A DNA stretch of 64,000 nucleotides from Ophiobolus disseminans (taxonomy: Eukaryota > Ascomycota > Dothideomycetes > Pleosporales > Phaeosphaeriaceae). The position numbers and the translations under genes are program-made. The notes beneath the pieces were generated by a model. That model ran no database searches, was not told the DNA's origin, and worked only from the letters and a program-made list of their open reading frames with translations. Positions 30,491-41,705 of the stretch are shown in pieces. Location: assembly GCA_010093685.1 (NCBI GenBank), contig MU006250.1, positions 264,355 through 328,354 on the forward strand. The letters are read 5' to 3'. Each line of letters begins with the position of its first letter. The first letter of the stretch is position 1.

Positions 30491-32047
30491 TCATATGATT
30501 GTTGGGATTCCGTTCACGTCGGTATTGAACTCTATCCCCCTTGCCTTGAGTTCAATGAGATACTTGTCGTAAAAGATTTCCTCCGCCGTGAATCCTGGTG
30601 CGACGAGTGGTCGAAGCGTGTCTCCCAATCCGATGAGATAAACCACACTCAACGTTGTATCAAGCGGGTGCAACATATCAGCTATTTTTCGCAGTGTGTC
30701 CAAAGCTGCATCCTGAATTGCAAAGGGTCCGCAGCTCATTTTGTCGTGTGGCCAGTCATACATGTTGACCACAATGGTGATGCGTTTGACTGGAAGACGG
30801 GAGACGAACTGTGCGAATTCGTAGAGCTTGTTCTCTCGATTCTCAATACCACCCAGGAATCTGCTGTGTATATAACGTACGAGGACCCAATTGAGCCCGC
30901 ACAAGTCAAAGTCTGACAGCCCTTTGGGGAAGAAGCCCTCAAGGTAGGCTTTAGAAGGCAGCTCATACAGCACTCCGTTTGCCAGGAACAATTTGTAGTC
31001 TAGAAAAAGTGTTTTCAGCTTCTCCAGCTGGGAAAAGGTGCCGAACGGAGTCGGGGTCTGTCCGGAACGGATAATAGTCCCTACCCAGCAGAAAGTGTGT
31101 AGCTTCGGTAGGTACGCAGCCATGGTAGTCTCCAGTTTTCTGTAATCGAATGTCTCCCAAGGACGAGGTTGGTTGGGAGCTACAGAAAGATCCCCAATAA
31201 CTTGAACCCACAGTACTTCCAATCCAGCAAACCATGGGGACCGGATTGCGTCTCGCAAGATTTGTGGGTCCAGATTTACGTGTATCAGCTTTATATGGGT
31301 AAGTGGGCGTATGGTGGGTGGCGCTGATCTCGGTGTAAGAAGTTGGCGTATGCTCCTGTAGCCTTCGAGTTTGAGGCATCTCATGGACGGCGAGATGGCA
31401 GCATTAAAGTTGAAGTGACGCCCCGTATCATTTCGCAGCTCATACAATTCCAAGTCCTGAAGCGGGCAGTCGGGGCGGCCTCCATGAGAGATTGTCCAAT
31501 CGAGATTTAGCATGTGGCGCGTCGTGGGCAGATGATGTCCCGGCGACAAGGTGAGCCTGACCATTTTGACTTTATTCGCGAGACACACTACGATGGCAAG
31601 TGCACCATCGAAGTACGGGAAAGGGTCGAAGACCCTCAGAAAAAAATGTGTCCTGTTCTCTGGGGTGGAACTGGTGTGCGCAAGAGTGGTAAGGATGACG
31701 CTCCTGATGGTCGCTTGTTGAGATGTTAGGCGGTGGTAAAGAGACACACCGGAAGGGTCACCGGGGTGGGTCTGGAGTATCGACATAGGAGGCGGCTGAT
31801 CGTTCGAATGGGAGTACAGCTCTATGGATTCGACTTGAGGACGTAAGTCGGGCCGTTCAAGCAACGTGAGTAAGAATTGTGTGATCCGCCTGCCTTGAGT
31901 TGCGGCGAAACATACATGACGATACAACCGAGGCTCCGCAAGCTCCCTGTAGTATTTGGAGACGTGCGTCATAGGTTCTATAGCAGAAGGGTCGAGGTAT
32001 CCAACAACTATTACGTCCAGCTCTGTGGACAATTTGTGGAGAGGCAT
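30491..32047 (-). CDS. F-box-like/LRR family member 2 (intact)
   Basis: 518 residues from the Met at 32047; the codon opening the longer frame (32071) is GTG. The N terminus MPLHKLSTELDVIVVGYLDP followed by THVSKYYRELAEPRLYRHV is an F-box-like module; the body contains irregular leucine-rich segments (QDLELYELRNDT, CLKLEGYRSIRQLL, LEVLWVQVIGDL, LKTLFLDYKLFL). No intron is required. The expected role is substrate adaptor of an SCF ubiquitin ligase, inferred only from the N-terminal module. It is the only one of three local paralogs with an uninterrupted frame, so it serves as a reference for the two damaged copies. The substrate is unknown. Confidence 0.8.
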   Translation of the reverse strand: MPLHKLSTELDVIVVGYLDPSAIEPMTHVSKYYRELAEPRLYRHVCFAATQGRRITQFLLTLLERPDLRPQVESIELYSHSNDQPPPMSILQTHPGDPSGVSLYHRLTSQQATIRSVILTTLAHTSSTPENRTHFFLRVFDPFPYFDGALAIVVCLANKVKMVRLTLSPGHHLPTTRHMLNLDWTISHGGRPDCPLQDLELYELRNDTGRHFNFNAAISPSMRCLKLEGYRSIRQLLTPRSAPPTIRPLTHIKLIHVNLDPQILRDAIRSPWFAGLEVLWVQVIGDLSVAPNQPRPWETFDYRKLETTMAAYLPKLHTFCWVGTIIRSGQTPTPFGTFSQLEKLKTLFLDYKLFLANGVLYELPSKAYLEGFFPKGLSDFDLCGLNWVLVRYIHSRFLGGIENRENKLYEFAQFVSRLPVKRITIVVNMYDWPHDKMSCGPFAIQDAALDTLRKIADMLHPLDTTLSVVYLIGLGDTLRPLVAPGFTAEEIFYDKYLIELKARGIEFNTDVNGIPTII

Positions 32048-32798
32048 GCTGTCAGCCGCGGCTCGTAGCACGAATCTAATCCGCTTTCGGGGAGCTGTCG
32101 ACGCTCGGGTAGTTGGAATGCTGGGAGTATTTGACTGGAGAAGAGGAGTGGGATGCGAAATAACAATAGCCGTGTCGCTTATGGATGTCTTCGTTCACCT
32201 GCTGCGAAATATGGAGCAGTAACAAGTGCAAAGAAGATTCATACTCAATCGCCAAAACAATCGCTAGCTATTTCGGCAGTGTCGCACTTGGTACTTCCCT
32301 CTGCATTGTAGCTCCTTCTCTTGCACAGCGCTGTTCCCGTCTTCTCCCTGCATGTCTCTTGCCTAGCGAAACTCGGAACACTTCAGGACTTTACCTGCAA
32401 ACTTCGCAGCTATTTTATGCGAGACGAGCGGATTAGTTGGAGAAAGGCGTTCTTGAGAATTGGAATGTGAAGAAATTACGAGAACAAGTTTCGAGCTCCG
32501 GGTCGTGGCGAAGTGGTGCCCCCTCACTGAAGCTACCGGTAGCGCCGATTGTTGATTGGATGAACTCTCACTTGCGCCATCGGAACTGCATCACCAGTTC
32601 CATCGATACTACCGACACAGCATCACCATGATTAACGCATTACAATTGTAGAGAAGCTAGGACTGACTCGCTTACTCCATATTGCAGGCACTGTTGACGT
32701 GTGCAACGATGAGGCTACTACGTTGCGTCACGACCGATCGCAAGCCGTTACCAACTCTACTTGTCTATCATCTGAGCAACATCCTCGTTAAAATGATA
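32048..32798. other. intergenic gap between two F-box-like paralogs
   Basis: No gene was recognised. It contains the promoter side of the intact paralog and the 3' flank of the damaged one. Confidence 0.4.
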
Positions 32799-34318
32799 CT
32801 ACTCTTGCAGCTCTCTCACATGAGAGAAGACTTTTGTAATCCAACCAGGTTCAACCACCTTGCGCATTTCTTTTCCCTCTCCATCCGTGTAATACCAGAC
32901 ATTGAGACATACGCCGTGTCGATGCAGCTCGTCCGCCACAAGCCTTAAGTATTCCACCGCGGTTCCGCTAAAATCAACAGGGTCGTTGTTGACCAGCAGA
33001 TGAGATGGAGCAGTGCATCTGCCAAATCGATGTTCAAAGAGACATCTCGCAAGGTGGGGTGAGAGCATGCGAAAGCGCCAAGGCTTTGACGGGCGGTAAA
33101 ACGATCAGCATCGCTGGTACCCTAAACATACGTGTACTGTGACGCAGACCATTCCAGACCATGAATTTCGAGAATTTGGAGGTTGGGTGGAAGAAACTCC
33201 TCGAAAGTTGTGAGGTCTGGGAGAGTTTGGAGATGACGTAAGGTTGGGTCAACTGACTTCCCATACTTTCCGTATCGTCCTGAAAAGAGATCATAGTCGA
33301 TGCGTAGCACTTCCATAGCTGTGAAGCTCTTGAAGGATCCAAAAATTCTATGCTCAGCGGATTCGGACAATTTCCATGTCTTTTTCCAGACGAAATTCTT
33401 GAGGGTAGGCAGGTTCTCGTATAGAAGCTGCTTCAAGTTGCTGTAATTATAGTCTTTTGGCCATCCTCTAGCGTTTGCAGCAGTGATAACATGCAGTAAT
33501 TCGTTTTTATCGAACCATGGATTGCAAAGCGCACGCTCGAGAATTTCTGGCTTGAACGCCCCGTTGTCCAATACAAGCTTGGTCAGCGTGCTTGGGAAAG
33601 AGAGTTTTGATATGGAAAAGCCGCCGAGAAAGCATGCGTGGCTAATCACAAGCTCTTTTATGCCTAGAATGACTGGTGGAGAACCTCCATTCACGTGGAT
33701 AGTATGCAACTTCCTAAAAGAATGGTTAGCTTCAGCGGGGTCGGCGGGCGAACAGCCGAGAGCCCTGATGATGTCTTGCGTCATGGTCAGAGAACGGTGG
33801 TGAGAAGTGACGATGTCGAGATAGTTGAGTTGTGATGCGAGACACAAGATAAGTGCCAGTGCGCCGTCGAACTGTGGATGCGGCCGAAAGACTCGAATCA
33901 GCCACGTTGTTTGAAGTTGAGAGTCGATGGCTTCGCAGGCGACTTGCTTGATAGTACTCTGGAGGTCATTTGCGTGGGACATAAAACGGGACTAAGTATT
34001 CAATCTGCTGGCAAGCCGTTGTAAATTGAGGCACTCATCTTCCTGAGTGCGAGGGCGAGGTTCTTGGACAAAGGGCTCACCGTGATGCAACCTGAAGCGA
34101 CGGACGAGACCTCTGAGATCGGGATGCCGGAAAAGAGTCATGAGTAGGAGCTTGAAGCGGCAGTCTTCATCATTGCGCAAGTGTATTGACGAGCATAATA
34201 CAGCCTCGCCAAGCTTGTAGTAGTACTTTGAGACGCGCATCATGCCCACAACATCTTTGCCATCAAGGTGCTGTAGCACAGCGGCGTCCAATTCGGTGGG
34301 TAGCGCGCTCAGTGACAT
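32799..34318 (-). pseudogene. F-box-like/LRR family member 3, in-frame stop and 3' frame break
   Basis: From the Met at 34318 the sequence reads MSLSALPTELDAAVLQHLDG and RVSKYYYKLGEAVLCSSIHL, closely parallel to the paralogs at 24582 and 32047. A TAG at 33992-33994 interrupts it; the same frame resumes and matches the intact paralog (WLIRVFRPHPQFDGALALIL against FLRVFDPFPYFDGALAIVV). A second stop at 33122 ends that frame, and C-terminal-like sequence continues in another frame to 32799 (VEYLRLVADELHRHGVCLNV). No GT-AG intron was found that removes either break in phase. The TAG can arise from CAG by one C-to-T change. Confidence 0.7.
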
Positions 34319-36906
34319 GACAGTGATGGTAGTTGACTGGACGGCTGTGAAAGAAGTGTGTAAAGAGCTGCCCAGGTGGTTGAAGGTTGCAACAAATGCA
34401 GAAAGTGTGGCGACAGAATCAAGTCGCGCTATGTTGAGAGCGTCGAGCGTAGGGGTCAACGGAAGAGCGAGCGCTAGGCCCAATTGCGTGACCTCACGAA
34501 ACCAGCAAGCATTGCACGTGACCCAGCTCTTTCACTCTTGTTACTTTTGGGCTTGGTTTGAGATGGCTTTTGGCATTGTCTCAGAAGGCTTTGGAGGCTA
34601 ATGTGAGATTTCTGGTCGAAACGCTTCAAAAGTGATTCGCAGTCTTCCATCAATCGTCCATATTCAGTCGTGAGCGAGCTGCCCCTCGCACCCTAGAGGT
34701 GAGAGTGAAGCGCAGGTCTGCAATAGTGACTCACAGCGGAACTACGCAGCGGCACGCCGAACCCTCCTTTCGGAAATCTCACTACTCTTCTTCACCTCGA
34801 GTAGAACGTTCTAGAAACGTTGCTAGCCACGCGGTCCTGGAAGTTGCTGCCGCCAAGCGCGGTCACGTGCGCGCTAGCCAGCCAGCCTCCGCTCGCATAT
34901 AAGAGGATCTCCTCGCCCAGTCTTCTTTCTCTTCTTTACACCACAACCACCACGCAACTCAAGGAGGCCAAAGCTCCGAGGTACACTGCCATCATTGCAG
35001 CTCACTTCTGTTCGCAGCTTATTTGGCATGAGGCAGCTCGGCTTCGGCTTGATGCTTCCTTCGGCACCGCACCTTTGTTCCGCACCCATCGTCCCGTGGA
35101 ATCTTCAGGGCAGAGACTCCTCACATAGCTGGTTCGCTCGGCATGATGAACTTGTCCATGCACGAAAGAAAATGCGGTTCGATCCAGTTTAAGGAGCACG
35201 ATCATATCATGTGTTTGGTTCGCGCCTTACATTTGAGTTTACGCGGCGGGAACGAGCACGAGGCTTCGGCTGAGTCGTTTAATCCTTGTCGTGCGAGTGT
35301 TGAACATCTTTGTGGTGACTAGATGCAGAAGATCCCCCAATCTCTAGCTCTGTGCGCACCTCGAAGCTTTTGTACCTCAATGTGGGTGGCTCGCGCCCAC
35401 AATTTTTTTTCCATTGATCACTCGGCCTTGTTGCTAGGAGTCGAGGAAGAAAACATGCATGTAATTGATGTCATCTCGTGGCCGCGCAATGGTTGTGGGA
35501 ACGGTGTGACCTTCCTGCAGTGATGATCGTTATCTCTCGTTGCGCGAGTCCACTTCTCTTCTGGAACAACCAGCTCATTGTTGTCGACAGCTGTCCTAAC
35601 TTCAAATGTCGAACACCAACTTTTTTCCACCACTACCATTTTCCAACACGGTCTATCCAACCTCTGTTAGCATGTCGCAGAAGGCAGCGCGCTCCCTGTG
35701 GGAAGACACCAGTGGAGCCCGATTCGCGCTACGCTGCGATCACATCGAATGTGGTAGGGAGCAAAGAAGGCGAAGTAGTCTCGTGACGATGGCGAGCATG
35801 CGTTTTGGAAGTTCGACCTAGTGCACGTTGCGAAAAGAAACTACGATAATACTTTATGGAACGCTGGAGGCAGGAGGTAGTCAGTATATCACAGAAATGA
35901 TAGCCTCGTAGTCAATGAATCATGTCTTCTTGTAGGTCGAACGTTGGCAGCTTTATTCTCGTATTATAGGGACATGTCTGCTGTTGGATAAGAGCATGGC
36001 GTTTGTCTTCTACGAAGGAGCTCGTAATGGGTGATGCACCGATGTCGGTGCACTGACCACCGAAGCCCCGGTGCAACACCAAATACGAGCTCCTTCGTAC
36101 TTCGGGTTCGTTCGTTTCGTACAGCCTTTTCGTCTTGGCTTTCCATTTTGACTTTTGCAGAATTTTTGTTGTTCTCGCATCCTTGACTTGTTCGGCTCGT
36201 TTTTCGATGTTTATGCGTTCGAACGTGAGATGCATGCTGTAAACTCAACCCGTGATTCATCTGTTCGCCCTCGATCAATGATTCGTATAACGTTAGCCCT
36301 GGCATGTACTTCGGTATACTACCTGTGCCGACGTGGTCACCATTCCGTGACTCAACACAACGAAATGCAAGGATAACGACCAAAAGTGACACGGTCTTTC
36401 AAAGCATCTTAGAATGTCTTATGTTGGCTCTGATAGGTCTTCCATGCAGTTTGAGAAGTGCAGAGTCGAATGCGCGAGACACCGTGGCCAGCAAATTGCC
36501 GAGGCATCCGCGCGATGGGCGCAAATGCGAAACACGGGGGTCTCGGCAATTTATCGGCCACTCACTCGGTCACTCTTCCGCTCATCTTCGAAATTCTAGC
36601 CTACTTCTGAACTTTTGCACTCCACCGCAAATTTTTGTCCGTGTAGATGCGCGGAGTGAGTGTTGTTCCGATGGAAAATCTATTTTCGTGATGGCAGCTG
36701 TACCGGTACTGCGTGCCTATACATATAGCGCACAACGTCGCCATAGAATGGAAGTCAAGAAGCCTTAATTGCGATCAAATCACCAAAAGTGCCCCTAACC
36801 AAGGTTTCAATTGGAAAAATCTCATCGGAGTTCGTAACGCATACTTCTGATAACTTGAAGCAACCTCGATATAAGCATTTAACGACCTGTCCACTATTGT
36901 GTCACC
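34319..36906. other. long gene-poor region with one foldback element
   Basis: 2.6 kb with only short, unsupported frames. Except for the inverted-repeat element at 36011-36099, I recognise nothing. Confidence 0.45.
36011..36099. repeat. 89-bp foldback, MITE-like inverted repeat
   Basis: Perfect 16-bp inverted ends (TACGAAGGAGCTCGTA and its complement) extend inward to arms of about 30 bp with three mismatches, enclosing a short loop that itself holds the palindrome TGCACCGATGTCGGTGCA. The outermost TA on each side could be a TA target duplication, giving an 85-bp Tc1/mariner-type MITE. A transcribed hairpin is the alternative. Only one copy is seen in the window. Confidence 0.6.
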
Positions 36907-38378
36907 ATGGATCCTCAGCGACGAGTTCGTGATCCTGTGACGCTGCCATGCGGCTTGGTGTTCAAGAATCGTTTACTGAAAGTACGTAGAGCAGGAGTTG
37001 TGATTAATGCTCGCCGACTAACCGCTCATCGTAGGCTGCTATGGCCGAAAATATGTCCAGCAGCAACACGCCTACCGATGAAATGATCATTCCGTACAAG
37101 ACTTGGGGTGAAGGAGGCTGGGGAGGCATTCTTACTGGTATGTCTGTTCCTTGTTTCAGCCGTGAGGTCAATCTTCTCAACGTTAGCAGGTAACGTTCAG
37201 ATCGACGAGCGCTGGCTCGGCACCAACAACGACCTCACCTTCAAGGACATGACCGACCCAGAAGTCAAAGCTCGTTGGCGCAAATACGCAGAAGCTTGCA
37301 GTGCTGATGGTGGAAAAGCAATCGTGCAGATCTGTCATCCTGGACGGCAGAGCCCCATCACAGCAGGAAGTAGGGGCCTATTGGAGAAGAACGTCGCACC
37401 AAGCGCGATTGCGCTAGACCTCGGCGATGGTATCCTTGCAAGGCTTGCACAGAAGGTAGTGTTTGGTATGCCGCGGGAAATCACCGAAACCGAGATTGAA
37501 GAGTTGGTGAATAGATATGCAGAGGTGTCGAGGTTTCTGAGCGATGTCGGATTCCATGGGGTGGAATTACATGGCGCGCATGGGTACCTGTTGACTTTGT
37601 TCATGTCCGCAAAGGTATGCACTCTCCATTCTATCCGCACGCTTTCCATACCAACCACTCTCGTGCCCGCGCTGACAGACTGGAAAGACCAACCACCGCA
37701 CCGACTCCTACGGCAACCTATCTCGTCTCGTAACTTCCATCATTCACGCCATCCGCGCGGCCGTACCAGCCTCCTTCGCAATCGGCATCAAGCTCAACTC
37801 CGTTGATATCCAGGATTCCGGCGACATGGAAGAAGCCATGCAACAGATCCAGCACATTATTTCAGCCGGAGTAGACTTTCTCGAGATAAGTGGTGGCTCG
37901 TATGAAGATCCAAAGATGTTTGCCGTCCCGTCCGATCAGACAAGGAAGGTGTCTGAGCGCACGACCCAACGGGAAGCATACTTTCTCGACTACGCCCGTG
38001 CAATAAGAGAACGATTCCCAAATGTGGTGTTGATGGTAACAGGTGGATTCAGAAGCCTGGCCGGCATGCACGCCGCGCTAGCAGATAACGCTTGCGACAT
38101 TATTGGCATTGCTCGGCCTGCTGTTGTGGATCCAGTATGGGCACGAAAGCTGATAGACGCAGAAGAGAAGGGTGTTGATGAGGCAATGAGGTTGAGACAT
38201 GTAAAACCCGGATGGTTGGTGAGCAAGATCCCTTTGAAAGCCGTTGGAGCTGGGGTTGAAAGTGTAAGTGATACCTACCATGTTTTCAAACGGAGAACAA
38301 CGCTAATGATAATCATAGACATATTATGCAACCGGAATTGCGAGGATGAGCAAAGGGCTGGAAACTCGGGCGCCATAG
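36907..38378 (+). CDS. old yellow enzyme-type NADH:flavin oxidoreductase
   Basis: FMN-binding TIM-barrel ene-reductase, 412 residues. Five exons (36907-36981, 37035-37137, 37190-37614, 37688-38263, 38319-38378), all GT-AG. Motifs: LPCGLVFKNRLLKAAMAE at the N terminus, AIVQICHPGRQ, the catalytic/substrate pair in FHGVELHGAHGYLL, then TNHRTDSYGN, FLEISGGSYE, VLMVTGGFRS and DIIGIARPAVVDP near the FMN phosphate. For exon 4 two in-frame acceptors nine nt apart (after ...GACAG or ...GGAAAG) are possible; the latter gives the usual SAKTNHRT. It converges on the damaged S28 peptidase. Physiological substrate is unknown. Confidence 0.92.
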
Positions 38379-38421
38379 GATGACAGGTCGATTTGTAGGG
38401 ACAATTGCGCGGCAACCAGGG

Positions 38422-39258
38422 GACGATCCTGGAAATGCAGTCTGAGGGTCCGAACTTCATGATTGGATCGTACCAGTAAGGATATTCGAGCAATGCTTGG
38501 GACGTTGCACTGCTGCCGATGCCGCCGGCAAAGATGGAGTTGTATGTCTTCATGGTGAAAGCGGTGAGTGCGCCTGCGAGTGAGCCGCCATACATAATCC
38601 AAGGGACTCCAGGATCACTCAAGCTCTCGTTGATTCCAGGGAATGTTGCATTTTGCCTGAAGTACGCGTTATCGGCGATGGCTGCTCCGCGTTAGCCCAT
38701 GGGAAGAGCAACATCTTGGGTGTATCTTACTCTACTCGGTGGTCAGAAACCTCAACTCTTCTGTCGTACTGGTGTTGAAAGGAAAACTCTGCCCATAGTA
38801 GCAGTTCTCGAGAATGACACCAAGGCCATTGAACTTTCCCATCAGGATCTGAATGACTAAACGACTCATTAACATGCCTAGTCATGAAATTCACCACGTA
38901 CTTACTCCCAGTCTGCAGATTCGAGAACCGACTCTCTCCGCTCGTCTCGCCGCCAATATAGAGAAACACCGGCCCACCAGGCTTGCAGTAAGACAAGCCA
39001 AAGAAGTATCGCTGCTTGAACGTATCGCATGTATGAGGTACATAGCGGTCGGAGTCAGGGAAATGATCAATCTTCGCAATTTAGGACATGCCCAGCGACC
39101 AAGTGCTGCGGGGAAATTACCGGCTGATCAATCGTATACTGTAAGCTGCGTATTGCCGGCGCAGCAGCAGCCGCCCTCCTCTCTTGCCATTATTGCGACG
39201 GAGCGGGAGTCGCTATAGCCAAGCCAGCAAGAGTACGAAGCAACGTCAGGGACTTCAT
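38422..39258 (-). pseudogene. serine carboxypeptidase S28 fragment with two nonsense codons
   Basis: S28 enzymes (lysosomal Pro-X carboxypeptidase type) cleave after proline in acidic or secreted settings. Exons 39121-39258, 38906-39071, 38731-38856 and 38684 downward splice in phase to signal peptide MKSLTLLRTLAGLAIATPAPS, then YTIDQPIDHFPDSDRYVPHT, KPGGPVFLYIGGE, QTGIIQILMGKFNGLGVILE, and nucleophile motif GGSLAGALTAF. TAA at 39190-39192 and TAG at 38732-38734 interrupt it; both sit where glutamine fits (CAA, CAG by one C-to-T). Similarity ends after FGPSDCISRIV; the Asp/His half of the catalytic triad is missing and the OYE gene ends 43 bp further on. A solo LTR lies 23 bp upstream of the ATG. 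Confidence 0.82.
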
Positions 39259-39280
39259 AATGTAAATCGTGTAAGCCTGA

Positions 39281-39440
39281 TGTCAGCCTGGCACCTTAGT
39301 TCACATGGTACACTGTGGACTGCATCTCCACGTGACTTTTAGTCACTGGCTTACTCATCATGTTGTGTATATGATCGCTCTATGTAGCTCTCTCAATACA
39401 ATAACCTTCTTCTCACTTTTGCCGTCTCCCACATCCGACA
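39281..39440. mobile_element. 160-bp solo LTR (family B)
   Basis: It begins TGTCAGCCTGGCACC and ends CATCCGACA, flanked by an exact 5-bp duplication CCTGA (39276-39280, 39441-39445). Inside are a TATA-like string (TGTATATGA) and CT-rich sequence typical of an LTR R/U5 region. The first ~45 bp recur in a damaged form at about 55709. It sits between the S28 start codon and another LTR. Confidence 0.85.
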
Positions 39441-39476
39441 CCTGACTTGTTGGTAGAAGAGGAAAGAAGCTATATA

Positions 39477-39631
39477 TGTTGGAGTGGCAGGGGCCACTTG
39501 GCCAATCAGAAGCCGCAGAGGAGAAGCCACCTCAAGTGAGGTAGGCGTGATGGGCTATTATTTGGGTATATAGCTGCCTCTTTGGCCGGGATTAATCCAT
39601 CACTTATTAACTCAACTCATCTTCTTCAACA
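39477..39631 (+). mobile_element. 155-bp solo LTR of the Copia family (family C)
   Basis: Nearly identical over its full length to the 5' LTR of the Copia element at 56375-56529, with the same TG...CA ends and length. Flanks are ATATA and ATGTA, a 5-bp target duplication with one mismatch. So the Copia family has transposed here and lost its interior by LTR recombination. Confidence 0.88.
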
Positions 39632-40560
39632 ATGTAAACATACTCTCCAACCGACATCTTATCCATTGACCCTGCATCGCACGTGTGGGTTCAAACCGCG
39701 TCGACGTAGGATGGTAATTTATCGGTGTGAAGGTGGACTAGCTCGCAGAGGATCATGGCTGTAAGAGGCAGGTGCTCGTACGGCTTAAGTAAGCTTGGTG
39801 ATGCTTGTTGCTGCTTGGTACATTCACCTTCTCCATGAGGCTGCACATCCTTGCTCGGTTGTAACAGTACAATCGGGAAATGGCCGTTAGTGCATCATCA
39901 AGATTGTGTTATCGGGATGTGGAACGGAAATGCAAGTTGTTCGACTGCTTGTGCTTTCGATCACGTAGCAGCCCACATTAGTCACCTCACAGTTCACCTC
40001 GAAGCTGCAGAAGAACACCACACATCGGATCATGACGATGTGGGCGCGCAATTATTGTCCCGATGAGCTGTTGATGTTCGCCCGGTGCTGACTTTCCGTG
40101 ATTACGGCACACAGCTGGAGGGCAGCCAGTAAAAGCACAGCTTTGACCTGTCTGCCAACTGATTTCGTTCAAACAGTCCCTGGGTAGAGATGTAGCGATA
40201 CCTTCATGCTTCCCGAGACATATCGACGGATTATATATATACTACAACTCTCTGCGCTCAAGATACAATCTCTAGCACACAGATGTTTTGATCGACTAGT
40301 AATATCCTCGCTTTGAAGTGACGGTTGCGCTGTTGAAGAATTGGCAGGTGGCAGGCGCGTTGAAGAAGGTGCAGGTGAGCGCAACTATAGCTGCATCTCA
40401 CAGTATAGTCTTACTACACATGCTTTCTATTGCTTACGTGCCTAGCCACAATGGTTATTCCTGCACACTACGAATCTGGCGCGATGGCTCTGCTTGTGCG
40501 TATCAATCCTTGAGGGACTACCACCTCACGTGTGCCTACTCGGGTCTGCCATCATCAACT
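39632..40560. other. intergenic region after the solo LTRs
   Basis: About 0.9 kb with no supported gene. No further repeat was recognised. Confidence 0.4.
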
Positions 40561-41127
40561 CTATATAGCCCTGAACATGAACGGCTCCGACACATCAAGA
40601 TGTATCTTCCCACTAGAAGCGTCCCATCTTTCCTTCTTCTTTTCTAGTCCGCCAGCTAACAGCTCTTCCTTGGCACCTCTTCTCCATTTGGAGAACGACT
40701 GCAGTAGCTCCCCGCTGATCCGAACATTGTACTCTGTTCCAGCTCTCAGGCATTCGAGCTCGCCACTTTGTGAAGTCGCCGGATCTTCCTTGTCTAGCCA
40801 GAACATTTCCTCATGCAGCTCACCAGGCTTAAACTCCTCGAAGAAGAGATCGTCGGGAAATGGATCGTTGTGCTCCCAGCATCCAATGATGTACGGCAAC
40901 TCAGCTTCCTCGCCCTCTCCGTTGGTGACACAAGCTATTTCTCCTAGGCCGTGGATCTCCTTGAGCGGGGTCTTGTACAGACACACGGTGATGACTTCGT
41001 CTTCTTGCGATAGAATCTTGAGCTTGAAACCAAAGCGTGGCTCGCCGTTCAGATGGCAGACATCGGCTGTCGGAGTCAAAGTCAAAGAAAACCGTGGCTG
41101 TGCGTTGGCAGGGCTGGCACCCGGCAT
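40561..41127 (-). CDS. hypothetical protein, 188 aa
   Basis: Not recognised. A single uninterrupted frame from an ATG, with soluble, beta-rich-looking composition: N-terminal half PRFSLTLTPTADVCHLNGEP and FGFKLKILSQEDEVITVCLY suggest an immunoglobulin- or arrestin-like beta sandwich, then an acidic stretch (EGEEAELPYIIGCWEHNDPF) and an EMFWLDKEDP motif. No signal peptide or TM segment. Codon use and amino-acid composition look coding, and the length is typical of uncharacterised conserved fungal proteins, but no function can be given. Confidence 0.65.
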   Translation of the reverse strand: MPGASPANAQPRFSLTLTPTADVCHLNGEPRFGFKLKILSQEDEVITVCLYKTPLKEIHGLGEIACVTNGEGEEAELPYIIGCWEHNDPFPDDLFFEEFKPGELHEEMFWLDKEDPATSQSGELECLRAGTEYNVRISGELLQSFSKWRRGAKEELLAGGLEKKKERWDASSGKIHLDVSEPFMFRAI

Positions 41128-41417
41128 GATGCAACTCGAAGGATCTATCCCGCCGTGTTGAGGAGTGTGGCGCAGTTTGGCGCAATCGAGAGTTCGATTT
41201 TACAGAGCCGGTAGGTGCGTGAAGTACTGTACGATACAGTACTCAGCCTTGGGAGGGCGAGGTGGTGGACGTAATACCTAACCAAGTGCCGACGCTGGAA
41301 GCTGCAATGGAAATACAAACAGTCGTGAGAGAATGTTGCTCGCTGCGGCAATGAGAAGTAAACCGAGTAAGATAAAAGCAGATTGCAATCGAGTCTTGAT
41401 TAGTAAGGCAGGAGGAG
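41128..41417. other. intergenic gap
   Basis: Nothing recognised between the hypothetical gene and the pogo transposase relic. Confidence 0.35.
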
Positions 41418-41705
41418 AAGGCTTGTGAAGCTGCTGATCGAGCCTCACAACAGGCAGCTCATAGGACTCAACAACCCCAGCAAGCTCAAAAAACTGCCCA
41501 AATAGGCAAGAGGAGACGCCTTAAGGCACCTACTAAGGCAGGCTTAAAAAGGAGAGTAGCTGTGCGGCCTCAGAGAGGTGGTGAGGCCTTAGGTGCTGCA
41601 GCAGGCCCACCACCACCTCAATCACGACACGGGCGAGCAATCAAGCTCTCAGTAAGATACGGATATCTATATATATCAATCAAGGCCTATAGAAGTCGAC
41701 ACTAA
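41418..41705 (+). pseudogene. C-terminal relic of a pogo/Tan1-type transposase
   Basis: The frame reads KACEAADRASQQAAHRTQQP, then GKRRRLKAPTKAGLKRRVAV and GAAAGPPPPQSRHGRAIKLS. This is the characteristic tail of fungal pogo-like DDE transposases (basic KAP...KRR, Gly/Ala/Pro linker, RxGRxIK). The catalytic part is absent. It is related in design to, but not a copy of, the tail of the intact transposase at 50551. No TIRs were identified. Confidence 0.7.

Noticed and set aside
36907..38378. Treating the OYE gene as frameshifted because its pieces lie in different frames
   Set aside because: Four GT-AG introns join all pieces in phase and restore the family sequence.
39691..39720. GGTTCAAACC resembling a tRNA T-arm (B box)
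   Set aside because: No A box, acceptor stem or anticodon arm could be folded around it.
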